DNA of 64,000 nt from Vandiemenella viatica (lineage: Eukaryota > Arthropoda > Insecta > Orthoptera > Morabidae): NCBI GenBank assembly GCA_031002005.1, contig JARYHS010013631.1, positions 63,981,832-64,045,831 of the forward strand, given 5' to 3'. The notes under the pieces were generated by a model. It was not told the DNA's origin. It made no database searches and saw only the letters and a program-made list of their open reading frames with translations. A program made the position numbers and the translations under genes. Positions 47,842 to 59,560 of this stretch are shown piece by piece (position 1 is the first letter of the stretch; each line of letters begins with the position of its first letter).

Positions 47842-49213
47842 CGCGTCCATTCGACAGTGATAAATCTGTTTCCGGCCGTCGGGGGTCATCCACGTGAATC
47901 ATCTTTCTTTTTAGACACACAATGGGCACCGTTCTCTCTTCGTTAGCCCGAAGAACGACAACCGGTGGTCCTGACGTTTTATACTTAGAGATGTCCCCTA
48001 ATATCGGTATGTTTGTCACCACCCGTACTCATCTGCTCTACTGTCAGTTGCATATTGCTCTACTCAATTACACTTCGATTAAACTTTCGAAAAGAGAGTT
48101 ATTTTTCAATGCTATTAATTAAGCGTAATTATATGAATAATTATTCAATCATTTTATTCAGTATTGATTTCTAAAACAATGTCACGGTCACTGGCTGGAC
48201 TGACAAGTGATTTTCCCTTTGGGGAGAGATTATCTTTTATGTGACCAGCACAATCCATTCATCGTTTGGTGCCATGGAAGTCTTCGTGAAAATTTATGAG
48301 TGAAGAGTGAGGCTGATCCAATTAATTTTTTGTAAACGCATAGGTTAATGGCCCAAATCATTCGAAATTTCCTTAACTGGACACATCTGGAACATCTTTG
48401 AAATTAATTTGTTCATCCCGTGTGTTTTTCCACACATTTATGTCTAATACGTATAATGGAATTTGAGAAAATCCTAAAACGTTTGACAGTCAAGCATGAT
48501 TAGTCCTTGGTTCGTATCCCGCTTTCGGCCGGACTTTTTATGGCCCTTACAACTGACACCCACCTGGGGCATAGCTATGGTTTCGTAATTCGAAAATGCC
48601 AAGACTCTTCGTGGCTCTGATTACTCCTTAAACTGCAGGTCCCATTTATCTCGTAGTATTACCGGGCTATGTTAGGCGGCTACGATAGAGTCACATTGCG
48701 CAACCGGTAAGAAATTCTGTCCCCAAGTTTTATAACTGTAGCAGATAGGAATAACCGTTTTAAGTTTTTAATACTTGCTCAAGAAGAACACAGGATATCC
48801 AACATATATTCACGTATAAGGCCAAATGGCCATGCATCTTTTATGCGGCCATAGCAAGGGTCGCCTAGCTATTGCCACATTTTTTCAGCATTTGCCTTGG
48901 CATTCAAATGTTACACATTGTTTCTACGTCGTATTTTAATTTGTTTCTAGGCTTAATAAAAATAACTTGCCTGCTGCTCCAACTTTTAATTCTTTTACAA
49001 TATTCATTACGAGTTAAGTAAATTCTTCCATTGCTCCAACTTTAAATTCGTTTAGGATGTCCTCACTTCTTTTCTGTCCCAAGATTTTTACTAGCTGGTT
49101 TCCACTTAAACCGCATTTATGGCATTGTTGACATTATCTCATGTCCGTATTACCCAGGATTAGTTAACGACATGGCAAATGTGTACAATATCAGACTAGG
49201 ATGCCTCCTAAAT

Positions 49214-49240
49214 AATAATAATAATAATAATACAGGAATT
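49214..49240. repeat. AAT trinucleotide microsatellite
   Basis: Eight or nine AAT units in a row within AT-rich intron. Confidence 0.85.
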
Positions 49241-49393
49241 ACAACACCTGTTACTTTAACATAAATTGTATTTTTGAGCAGTACATCTTTCTCCCAATTT
49301 TGAATATATCATAGCCCAATTACATAAAACTTTTCCAGTATTCGATTTATTTTTACAAATTTTGTTCCTGCATTTCTTTAGATTAATGGTACC

Positions 49394-49580
49394 CGTCAGT
49401 GTGGCTCAGTACGCTGAGGCGCCGCACACTGGATCTGGGAAGCGCACGCCCCCGACTACCGACAATCCTGTTGCGGGTTTTAGGCAGTTTTCCGCAGCCA
49501 TCAAGGCGAATGCCGGGCGGTCCCCAGTCTTCGCCCAATAAACTACACATTTCGCACACTAAACATAGTTACACTTTCTC
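49394..49580 (+). repeat. SINE-C copy
   Basis: CAGTGTGGCTCAGTACGC, GGCGCCGCACACTGGATC, GCGGGTTTTAGGCAGTTTTC and AATAAACTACACATTTCGC follow the order of the 1.5-kb copy. Its 3' end touches the MITE at 49582. Confidence 0.78.
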
Positions 49581-49581
49581 A

Positions 49582-49930
49582 AGCCGCGATCCCACGACGT
49601 CTTGTAACGAAGGTGGTACGGTACGGGACGGATACTCAACAACACGTCATGGGAACAGGGCCGCCTCTGCTAGCGGAGATAAGACGCAGCTACCTACTCT
49701 ATGTCGGTAAAAATCACAGGCGTGTGTAGTGGAGCGCTGTTGCCATCGGTTTGCAGCAGCGGTGCGCACCGTTTCTGTTGCTGTAAAGTGCTCTGTGCCA
49801 AAGGTCACTAGGCAACGTGGTGGGGAGGTGGCGGCGAGGTAAGCGAGGGCTAACCTGCGGCGCGCGCTCGTCCCTACACGTAGGCTAATGAGGTGCCGCC
49901 TCCGTTACCAGAGATCGTGGGAACGCGGCT
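49582..49930. mobile_element. GC-rich MITE (family P), copy 2
   Basis: A 349-bp second copy of the family, with the same ends and the same internal blocks in the same order, including GGGCCGCCTCTGCTAGCGG and AGGCAACGTGGTG. It is flanked by TCA at 49579-49581 and 49931-49933. It abuts the 3' end of a SINE-C copy and ends 315 bp before CNG exon 50246-50426. It looks about 90% identical to copy 1 by eye. Confidence 0.87.
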
Positions 49931-50245
49931 TCAGACAGATGACAACACTTCACTACCTCCATTAGCAGGTACATTTCATCAAATGATGAGTTAAAACTCA
50001 TCAAAGGCAGACGGTCCCCAATGTTAGGAAAAGGTAGTGAAAAATAAGATTTCTTTGTGTTGTGGGTACATATTTTCTTTATTGACCTTCTTTTCGCCAG
50101 TTCCAAGATTTATGGGTTCAAAAGTATCCCGCCATAGCTAAGCAGCAGCTGTACCAATTCGCTGGTACGACCTTGGTACTTACTTTACACGGACGTTACC
50201 GAGCTGAAGAAATGTTAACGCTGGACATCTCGCATCTGCCTGCAG

Positions 50246-50426
50246 GTGGTGCTGGCCATCCTGGTGCTGATCCACTGGAACGCGTGTTTCTACTTTGCCA
50301 TTAGCTACGTGATCGGCTTCGGCTCCGACAACTGGGTCTACAACCTCAACGGCGGCCGCAACAGCAGTCTGTCCCGGCAGTACATCTACAGCTTCTACTG
50401 GTCCACGCTCACTCTCACCACCATCG
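50246..50426 (+). CDS. CNG channel alpha-type subunit, exon with S5 and pore helix
   Basis: The exon encodes 60 residues plus one base. [20 protein letters not shown] is the S5 helix, with the IHWNAC motif of CNG channels. A turret loop with [10 protein letters not shown] and a possible N-glycosylation site (NSS) follows. [17 protein letters not shown](G) is the pore helix leading to the selectivity filter. [11 protein letters not shown] is the alpha-subunit form; the beta (CNGB) pore is different (known from the family). The filter glutamate and following prolines would lie in the next exon, which is not in the window. The acceptor is CATCTGCCTGCAG at 50245. The donor is ATCG|GTAAGG at 50426/50427. 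It begins in phase 0 and ends in phase 1. S6, the C-linker and the cyclic-nucleotide-binding domain are therefore beyond position 64000, because no matching sequence appears in the remaining 13.6 kb. Confidence 0.96.
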
Positions 50427-51754
50427 GTAAGGCAGCCTGCTCCGCTCGACCATTATCTGTACATTCATCACGATGTTTGACTATTTCTTTGTCCGGAAAC
50501 TTCTTTGTAAATGGAAACATTTTGCACTCGACCAGTAGCTACTCAGACATCTTACCTTCAAGGTATTCCCTTCCTGGTGTACCGGACAGGAATCCATCAG
50601 TTTTTGGTGGGGGAAATAGGGAGATTTAAACTATCAGCTTCCAACGTAACCAGGTATAACCTAATCTAAAACTGATCGAAGTGATTTTGCAATCTATCAG
50701 CGAACCTCTAATCACTTGTGCAATGGTGTTCTGCGTTGTTTTTTTTATGTTTGTAAAAAGTGTAAATTTACAGGTGTAAATTTGTCCCATCCCATCATTC
50801 ACCTAAATTACTATAATGAAAACAGCTACTACGTCAGGCCTGATGTTTGAATTTGTATCCATTGTAGTTCCTCGTGTCTGGTGACTAATTTCCATGCAAT
50901 ACCTAGTGTCCGGTCGTAGGAGATCAGCCTTGAGGCAGTTAATCCTCCATAAGAATTTCGCGAGTTGGTTTCCCGTTGCCTTCATTACTATGGAAATATT
51001 CGTGTTATAGTGTGTGAGAATGACCGTGATGATGTGTTCCTTCAGTTGAATGTGTTTCGGATGGCAGATGACGGGGGAGAGTGCGTTCCGCGGTGCCGGT
51101 ATATTCCAGAAGACATAACGAGGGTCGCCAAGTTAGTTACACGTCTACTTCTGGCGAACGAATCGTCGTCATCACTCCATTCGTACTACGTCGAGGTTTG
51201 GGATTTAATTCGGGATTTTGGTACTTTCAGCGTCGGTATTCAAGCCACATGGCCCTATGTCACGGTCTTGGTGTCTAACGACCTCTGCTCAAGTGGCTGT
51301 TTCTATCGTGAAAGAATACATTCCCGTAGTGGTCTTTGGGGGATGATGCCCATATCTTCTAGAGAAATTTTTCTAAGTACAATCTATCTACTTTAAACGA
51401 CGGTCTTTTACTGGGGATGATAGTTTTGCCAACAAAAAGAGCTAATGAGAAGAAAACATTAGGAACAAGTGGTTTTACTTCCTTGGCCCGAAATCTTTTT
51501 ACTTGTGCTGATAGGCTGCAAGAAAGAGTACGCGTAAAATTATGAGAAAACCAAAAATTCAAGCGTATAGGATTAACGTGACTGCGCAGATAATATATAA
51601 AACTAGACTCTACGGCGCAGTGCAGGATATATTTAGGACCATGAAAAGTCTTGCGGCATTATTTAGAAATTACTAAATTATTGGAACGTTCTACATTCTT
51701 CGATACGGAAGTCGTTTGAATCCAATTTTGTACCACTGTGATGATATTAGGTTT

Positions 51755-52785
51755 TTTTTTTTTCTGTCATCAGTCTTTCGACTGGTTTGATGCAATCCTC
51801 CATCCCTTCCTATCTTGTGCTAACCTCTTCATCTCTACATATCCCCTACAACCCACGTCCTCAATTATCTGCTTCATATATTCGAATCTCTGTCTTCTTC
51901 TACAGTTCTTACCTTCGACTGTTCCCTCCACCAGCAAATTAACCAATCCAATGTCTCAAAATATGATCTACCAGCCTGTCTCTTCTTTCTGTAAGCTTCT
52001 TCCACAAACTTCTTTCCTCACCCATCTTTTCCAAAACTCGTTCATTTCTTACTTTGTCTGTCCACTTAATTTTCAGCATTCTTCTGTAGCATCACATTTC
52101 AAATGCTTCAATCTTCTTTCTTTCCGGTTTGTTTCGCTACCATAAAGGGCTGTGATACGCATATAGAGTTTTAAAAAGTTTCCTAGATCAATATTTAAAA
52201 CTAAAAGATTTCTCTTTTTCATGAAGGCTCTTTTTGCTAGTGCTATTCTGCTTTTAACATTGTTCTTGATTCAGCCATCGGTTGTAATTTTGCTTCCTAA
52301 GAAACAGAATTCACTTACTTCTCCAATTGCATTCGATCCTATTTTTATATTTAATGTACTAGTATTGGTATCATTTCTGCTACATTTCATCACTTTAGTC
52401 TTGCTTTGATTTATATTCAGGCCAAAATCTTCCTTCAGTATTTTGTTCATGCCATTCAGTAATTTCTCAATGTCATCAGCAAATCGTAGCATACTAATTT
52501 TTTTCTCACTGAACACTTATGCCACATGGAAATTTTTCTTTTACTTTCTTTATTGCTTCCTCTACATACACGTTTAAAATAACGGGGATAGACTACAACC
52601 TTGTCTCAAACTCTTTTTAACTGATGCTTGTCTCTCATGATTTTCTACTTTTAGTACAGCCACTTGATTCTTATATAGTTTATAAAGTATTCTTCTATCT
52701 CGATACTTTAGACATCACTTCTTTAAAATTTTGAACATCTTTTCCCACCTAACATTATCAATATTACATGATTAATTTAGTCTCA
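51755..52785 (-). pseudogene. LINE reverse transcriptase and 3' end fragment
   Basis: Minus strand from about 52770: NVRWEKMFKILK, YRDRRILYKLYKNQVAVLK, RQGCSLSPLF, then an open stretch of 81 codons (52516-52271) with SMLRFADDIEKLL, which holds the catalytic Asp pair, and NINQSKTKVM, VSEFCFLGSKIT. Lower down come YRRMLKIKWTDKVRNERVLE and a 3' end reaching a T run at 51755-51765, i.e. the A tail. 5' truncated, with many frameshifts. The FADD form and the RRML.I.WTD tail are widespread in insect LINEs. Confidence 0.82.
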
Positions 52786-54607
52786 CGGACAGTTTTATTT
52801 CCAATAATTTAAATTTATTTGATTTGACAACTCGTACTCACAATCCTATAGAAGTATTAGAAACTGAAAAAAAGACTGCAGCAACATGTATTTGAAGTCA
52901 GTATCGCACAACTTTATCACCACCAAAGGCTTTGATTTCTAAGTAAAAAAAAAAGTGTCAGTTAACTGGAAGGAAATACGTAACATTATGAAACTGAATG
53001 ATCTAAAATGAAGTTGACTAATGCTCTCAAAATTCCAGAAATATTTAAAGAAAGGCTTGATTCCATTTAAATGCAGACTATCGGAGATATTGGTTAATAT
53101 CTGATAAGTATTATTGTTACAAAGCGTGATCAGTTCTCTCAAAGGTCCAGACTCTGGTCTCTCTGTTATTCGGAATCCTCTCCACTTCTCCCGAGCGCAC
53201 TGGAGTGCGCGGTTTTTAATATGCATCTCTCGTCGACTCCTTGCAATCTGTACTGCCTTATCTGAAGCCACTACTAGGGGCGCTGGTAGAATTGTATTTA
53301 ATCTTGCGATACCCTGTGGCCAACACATTTGCTTCTGGCGCCGTTGATCCGTTAGGGGAAAAAATTTAATTGTGGGGAAAAAAATACATTGGAGAAATGG
53401 GTGTTTAAGTCATGGAGTAGCAAGTACTTTACAATTTCAGCCAAAAGCAGTTATTTTGTTTCTGCTTTTGATTGCATTCTCCTATGAGCCCGTGTTCGTA
53501 GCGTCTGGATATCCCCCCCCCCCCCTCCTCTTCAACCAACCACTGTTGATAAAAGAGCGTTTAACTAAGAACGTTTCGTCACTTGACGTACAATATTCCT
53601 ACAAAGATTCATCCTCAGTATACTTGATTTTATTTCTTAGACAACGTTGTAAGATATGTGTTTGCCTTAGGTCGTATCCGGTTATTATGGAGAGTGTTTC
53701 CCGTTCACAGCATGTATTCGGGGAAAAGTAACTGGGGTAGTTTCCCGTTCCATTCTCCACTACGAAACTGTCCTTAAATATTACTTTTTGTGTGCAAGAG
53801 CGTGTGTGCATAGTCTGTGTTGTGAGTTATTTGTGTTCTAGATGAGGCATGAAAGAAGGAAAAGGGTGAAGCCTGTTGCCAGCAAGATCGCTGACAAATC
53901 TTACGTCACCTTCCGAAGGATGAATGACCAGCAAAAATCTTGTATACACAATACTGCGAGGTTTATGACTTGACCGATTAGTATACTTCACTATACGATG
54001 ATCAGGAATCCTACTCTTCTGGCCTAGTGATGAAAATCCCTTCTTTCACTGGGATTCGAAACAGCTAACTGTGTTTTGAGTGACTTCAGCAATCAGGCAG
54101 GTATATCTAGACCGTAATACGTATTTTGTAATTAATCAAAAATCTTTGGCAGAGCGAGACGGAATCGAATTATAAGCGTTCTAGGAATTGTTCTTTTCAT
54201 GCTGAAAAGCTGTATTCGCTGCAGACTTTGCAGAACATCATTTGGAAAGCTACATGACACAGAAGTGTTTCGCATCATCCAGTATGTCTGATATTTCACG
54301 CAACGTGTGGGTTATTTTGGGGAAGCCACATTGTCCCAGTTGCCTAAGAAATACGTAAGAAAGTGCATATACGAATCTCTAACTCACTCAGTAACTCAGA
54401 AGAAGTGCCAAATGGATCTTGACTCACTCCTCTGCTCCGTATCATAAGGCAAGTGGGATTCTGAACTTCCGTGTGCTATGGTGGTTATCCCGTCTGGCTA
54501 GAGATCGAATTCCGGTCTCGGATGGGATTAACCCGACCATCGTCCCTGCCAAAGCTTGCTTTGTGCATATGAAGTACACCTTAACGCTTCCGTTGTTCCG
54601 AAAGAAT

Positions 54608-54854
54608 TTTTTTTTTTTTACTTATTGCTTTACGCCTCGTCGACGGCTAAGGTCATTAGAGGCGGGATGGCACTGGGGACAGGGAACGGGAAGCAATTCG
54701 CCCATGACTTTTTTGAAGGAAGAATCCCAGTATTCGCCTCGAGTGATTTGGGGAAACCATGGAAAACCCAAATCTGGATACCCCGACGGAGATTCGAACC
54801 CGCGTCCTTCCGAATGCGAGATCAGAACGTTAACCGTTCGCCCAACACGCTCGG
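54608..54854 (-). repeat. SINE-A copy, full length
   Basis: Reversed copy with T run at 54608-54620, TTTACGCCTCGTCGACGG tail, full body, inverted B-box GAGATTCGAACCCGCG and head ending ACACGCTCGG. TTCCGA flanks it on both sides, a weak possible target duplication. Confidence 0.87.
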
Positions 54855-56645
54855 TTTTCCGATTGCATTTCGAATTGTATGTCCCCAATACCCGGCAGGA
54901 TTATCGGGTTAGAATAGGCGGATACGACAAAGGTGGATTGGGCAATCGGTACCAACACCCTCGATAACGTACTAGAAAATCAGACGAAATTATTCCTATT
55001 ATCTGAACATCGATGGCGCTGCGCTCAGATATTCCACCATCTCCGTAGGTATTTCAGATTCTTTCTATGAAAGGAACATTAATAACTTTCAAATTTAGAG
55101 ATTGCGCTACATCTCTGAGTTCGATTTCGAACAGGCCGTAATTATTAGTTTAGTAATTGACCTCACCCACTCGCTAATCTTGAATAGGGTCTCTGCAGTT
55201 ATCTGTCTACAGTGTTCTTAGCCTGCATTGGATTCTTGACGATGCGTACTGGAAGGGGAACAAATTTCTCTTTAAAAACTTTGCGAATTTTACGGACACA
55301 TCTTTAATCCTTAGTTACTTGTCGCTTGCTGCGTAATATACAGAAACGAAGTTAGTTATATTTTAGTAATTTAAGTATCGTTAGACTTCATGATCGGCTA
55401 AAGCCGTTTTCAGTTAGTGCCGTTTTTGTAAAATTCTTATTTGTTTCTCGCATGATAGCTGATATGTCCGTTACGGAACTTTCAACTCAGTGTCTTTGCT
55501 ATGGTGACTAGTCGAAACATGAATGCAATCATTCGCGCTCCTATTCAAATAACCAGTATATAGATATATTTGTTTTTAGACATTGTCTCCAGTAATTTTG
55601 TTAACATAGGTTTCTTAGAGCTATATTTTATTTTAGTCGGCCAAAGTAAATCCACCGTTCTTTAATAATCGAGTTAAAGATAGGAAATGCCTTGAGATCA
55701 AGTGGTGCGTTTGTTTGGTTACGTCTCGTATAAATTACGGGGATAAACTTTGGATTGGTGTTACGCTCGGCCGAGTGTCTCATGCGAGCTGATCTTATTT
55801 ATAAGCTGCCACAGTTTCTGACGTCAAGGCTGCCAGCTAAACACAGCGTTAAACAAGGCAGTTATGCAACAAGTTTACCTGACATGGAAAAAGTATTAAA
55901 CATAAAGTTTCTTTCTTCCAGAACACATGATGTCTCTGCAATGACGATAATGCAATTTTGTAAACAGAATCGCTTTGTTCTCTGTGTCAATCTAAGTAAA
56001 TTCTCTCAGTAAAACATACTGAGCGTGTAAAGATACCAAGTAGGTAACATTTATTTTAACTATACCGTGCTTTATCACAATTTATGTTTTTCTAAATTTG
56101 GTGAAGATACCAACTAAAATAGAAGAAGCCTATAACATGAACTCTAGTGAATCTAGATAAGTGCCACATTCTCGCCAACATAGCCGTGACTCATTGGGAC
56201 CGAAAAAATAATGAACAGTCTAGGGTTGATCGCGTACCAGTGCAACCTTGTTTGCATCAAATTCGCCAATACAGTGTGTCGCAAAAGAAAGTGAGATCGA
56301 ATGATGGAACTGACAGAAGGATCCACCTTTCCTTTGTGACAAGACGCACCTTCTTACCTTCTCATCTTCGAAACATAAGCAATCTTGTCGGCACGACGTC
56401 TTTCCCTCGTCAAATTAATTATTGGCTGCTCTGACTCCGAATAACAACAGAACAACTTAGCACCTGGAGTTAATATTTCATGTATACAAATTTAATGGTG
56501 ATGAATCAAGCTCTGAACAGTACTGATTTGCTCTGGTCTCGACACCAAAACGTATTACGTGAATGGAAAATCTCTTATGACCTCAGCCTTTGGGGAGGGC
56601 ACAACATAACTCGTTGGTATCTGTTAATACTGAAAAATAGTATTA

Positions 56646-57157
56646 AAATAAAAAAACTTTTAATGCACCATGTTTTTATAATGGACTAAAAATTATAAAA
56701 TAATTTCTCTAATCCTTATGAAGGATAAAACCACATACAGATTTCTAACTTCTAAATTGTCCTGAAAATTTATACTTGGAAATTTTTTATAGCTATTAAA
56801 ATACTTATAAGATTGGTGACGAAAAACATTGGGCGCATGGATTACATAACTATAATAAGTGTAGAGAGTAACTATGAATGAAATAACTTACTTATCAGTT
56901 CACATTATTTGCGGTGCAATAAAATTGTTAGTAGAGCTATTAATGCATCAATTATCTGTTGCATGCGCCCAATGTTTTTCGTCACCAATCTTATAAGTAC
57001 TTTAGTAGCTATCCAAAATTTCCAAGTATAAATTTTCAGGTCAATTTAGAAGAAGTTAGAAATCTGTATGTGGTTTTATCCTTCATAAGGATTAGAGAAA
57101 TTATTTTATACTTTTTAGTCCGTTATAAAAACATAGTACGTTAAAAAGTTTTTTATT
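56646..57157. mobile_element. Foldback (long inverted-repeat) element 2
   Basis: Arms at 56646-56839 and 56962-57157 are nearly identical in inverse (for example GATTGGTGACGAAAAACATT and GGATAAAACCACATACAG), around a 122-bp loop. Flanking GTATTA at 56640-56645 and 57158-57163 is a candidate 6-bp target duplication. The arms look over 90% identical, so this is younger than the element at 10.2 kb. A transcript through it would form a long hairpin. Confidence 0.88.
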
Positions 57158-57383
57158 GTATTATTATTTTCTGCTTTTTAGGGTTATGTGAGTGGAAATT
57201 TGTAATTAATTTTAAATACATTGATGACATGATCACAGAGACATGCGACAAATTCCAGTTTGTATTTCATAAAAATAGAAAACATTTAATTGAGTTATTT
57301 CAATCCCAGGGAAATAAGGAACAAATATCCATCGCTTGAATCATAAGTTATGGTCTGGAATTCGAACAAAAATCCAATAGAAA

Positions 57384-57925
57384 AAAGCACTTTTAGTTCT
57401 GCCAGAATTCTTCAGGCAGCGTTACCAATTTTTCTTTCCCTAAAAACAGTATTCATACGACTGTAAGCATTTTTTTTAAAAAAAAAAAAAATTAGCCTAA
57501 TCAGTCCCTAGAAAATGTACTTTTAGTTGCTACAGAATTTTCCTATTTTCTGGGCACTTTTCAATTCTTCTTTGTCTGAAAACTTTATTCAGACTATTAA
57601 AGACATTCTAAAAAATAGCTAAATTGGTCCATAGAAAAAAGTACTTTTAGGTTTTTCCGAATTTCCAATTTTTCTTTCTTTAAAAACCTTATTCGGACTA
57701 TTAAGAACATCTAAAAAAATTTATTAAGATCGGTACACAGAAAAAAAGACTTTCAGTTTTCTCAGAAGTTTCCAATTTTCCGGGCAACTGTTCCAATTTT
57801 TCATTAACTAAAAACCTTATTCGGACTATTACGAACACTTAAAAAATTAGCCAGATCGGTCCACAGAAAAGAGTACTTTCAGTTTTTCCCGAATTTTCAA
57901 ATTTTCCGCACAAATTTTCCCATTT
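57384..57925. repeat. Minisatellite, about five units of 107-129 bp
   Basis: Unit starts (TACTTTTAG-like) fall at 57388, 57517, 57641, 57748 and 57873. Each unit has CTTATTCGGACTATTAAGA, TTAGC.AGATCGGTCCA.AGAA and AATTTTCCAATTTTTC-like blocks. AT-rich with a G-poor strand. Confidence 0.82.
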
Positions 57926-58660
57926 TTTCACATTTTCATGCATTGTCATCCAGTTCTGAGCTATGGTCAATATTTCAAGTCTCTTGCTCATCCAGAAGTT
58001 AGTTTAAAATCAATTACTAAATTCCACCCGGACAGACAAAGCCCAAAGCGAGTTAATAAAAACATTTTTAAATAAACTAAATTATAACAGTCAAAATCGG
58101 CAATATTTAGGCGTAGGTGTTTACTAAGTAATAATATAGTATCATTCTGGGGAAATAAACTGAGGTGATATCCCGCTGTCGTACCTAGAGTGACATTGTT
58201 CGTGTTACTGCAAGTGTTTATAACTGTGAGGGTGTGTGTTGTGTGTGTGTTCAGATAAAACCACGTTCCTGCCTATTCATGACTATTCTTCCGAAAGACC
58301 ACTGATTCCAGTAGGTTTTACGTTTACATCTGACTGACTGACCACTATCAGCAGGTGTATGGTCTCACTCCATAAGCACTACCGTGAGATTTAATCCAGA
58401 CCTCTGGTACAAAAGCTGTTCATTAGGAATCGTGCACCACCACATCCCCTACCCTACCGGTAAAGTCCTCATGGAAAAAATGTATTAACCGTGTCAGGCG
58501 CCAGAAACCATCACAGTGTCAAAACAACCTTAGCTAGGGGGCATAGTTATCCTTAATGACCAAATTTGGTAAGAGATAGTTATTAAATATAAAATACTGT
58601 AATAGCTACAAAAAAAATCTCGTAAGTGGTAACAAGAATCATATACGTATATATTTCTAC

Positions 58661-58689
<29 letters not shown>

Positions 58690-58692
<3 letters not shown>

Positions 58693-59560
58693 GTCACAAG
58701 CCATTATCTCCTTGCACACCTAACCGAAATCGATAAATGGGGTATTATCTTAAAGACTAAGGTATCCGCTTTGTTCACATTATATTTTACGAAAGTAATT
58801 TTTCCAAATTCGATCCTTAAAGGCCAAAAATCTCTATTTCTAAAATGCTGTTTCTTTGTACCACGAACCATTTATCTCCCTGTATTCCTAACCATTTAAA
58901 AAATTAAGATCTCCGTTTTGGTGACATCATATGTTAAGAAAATAATTTTTCTAATTCCGACCCTTAAAGGGAAAAACCATCAATTTTTTAACAGGAATCG
59001 TTTTGAAAATTATGGTCTCCGCTTTGGTCACATCACATATGAATGAACTTTTTCGGAATTTTTCCCTTGAAGTACAAAAGTAATAACTGTAAAAGTCATG
59101 CGTTTGAGAAAGTTCAGATCCAAGCTGCTAGATAACAGCAGTAGCACATATCACAGAGATATTAATAAACTGCTTCACAGGTGTTGACTTTTGTTACGTA
59201 CCTATTACACAAACAAATAAAAAATTGATTCAAATGAGCCTATTCTTTTTTCTTTTTTTACTTACGGCTTTACGCCTCGTCGACGGATAAGGTCATTACA
59301 GGCGGGATGGGACTGGGGGACAAGGAACGGGAAGGAATTCGGCAATGTCCTTTTTGAAGGATGCCAGGACGGGGACTCTAACCCGCGTCCTCCCGAATGC
59401 GAGGCCAGAATGTTAACCGCTCGGTAAGCTATTCCTCTTTCATCCTATTACATATCACCAACCTTACTATTCATGGTATTCGCGAAATTTTCGCACGGTT
59501 CATCCAGTACCAAAAATAATTTCTATATCGGAAAAATTTCTGCGGTTTCGTTACAACTAT
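58690..59560 (+). repeat. Dispersed repeat D, copy 2, expanded and interrupted
   Basis: Same blocks as copy 1, but the first segment is present about three times (TCCGCTTTG/TCCGTTTTG/TCCGCTTTG at 58768, 58911 and 59019). The later part is split by the SINE-A at 59253-59424. A 27-base T run is at 58665-58692. Confidence 0.65.
59253..59424 (-). repeat. SINE-A copy with internal deletion
   Basis: Both tail (GGCTTTACGCCTCGTCGACG) and head (AATGTTAACCGCTCGG) are present, but the middle is missing: GAAGGA joins directly to TGCCAGGACGGGG. It interrupts a dispersed repeat that resumes on both sides. Confidence 0.83.

Larger units (their letters stand above)
45167..49393. other. Intron 2, last part
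   Basis: Dispersed repeat D, the inverted repeat at 46.55 kb and the two adjoining MITE-like blocks at 47.2-47.8 kb. A GC-richer patch at 45330-45540 and the stretch 47842-49213 have nothing I can identify. Confidence 0.5.
50427..56639. other. Intron 3, first part
   Basis: Begins at the donor GTAAGG. Holds the LINE at 51.8-52.8 kb and a SINE-A. A 143-codon open frame at 50965-51396 and the patch 53110-53345 are not recognised. A C run is at 53513-53525. The tRNA-like piece at 54470-54530 (GATCGAATTCCGG) is weak. No CNG S6 exon. Confidence 0.55.

Noticed and set aside
50965..51396. 143-codon open frame after the pore exon, considered as an alternative CNG exon
   Set aside because: It has no S6, C-linker or nucleotide-binding motif. 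It was kept only as an unassigned stretch.
57384..57925. Possible CRISPR-like array
   Set aside because: Units are long, vary in length and have no short identical repeats with unique spacers; the context is a eukaryotic intron.
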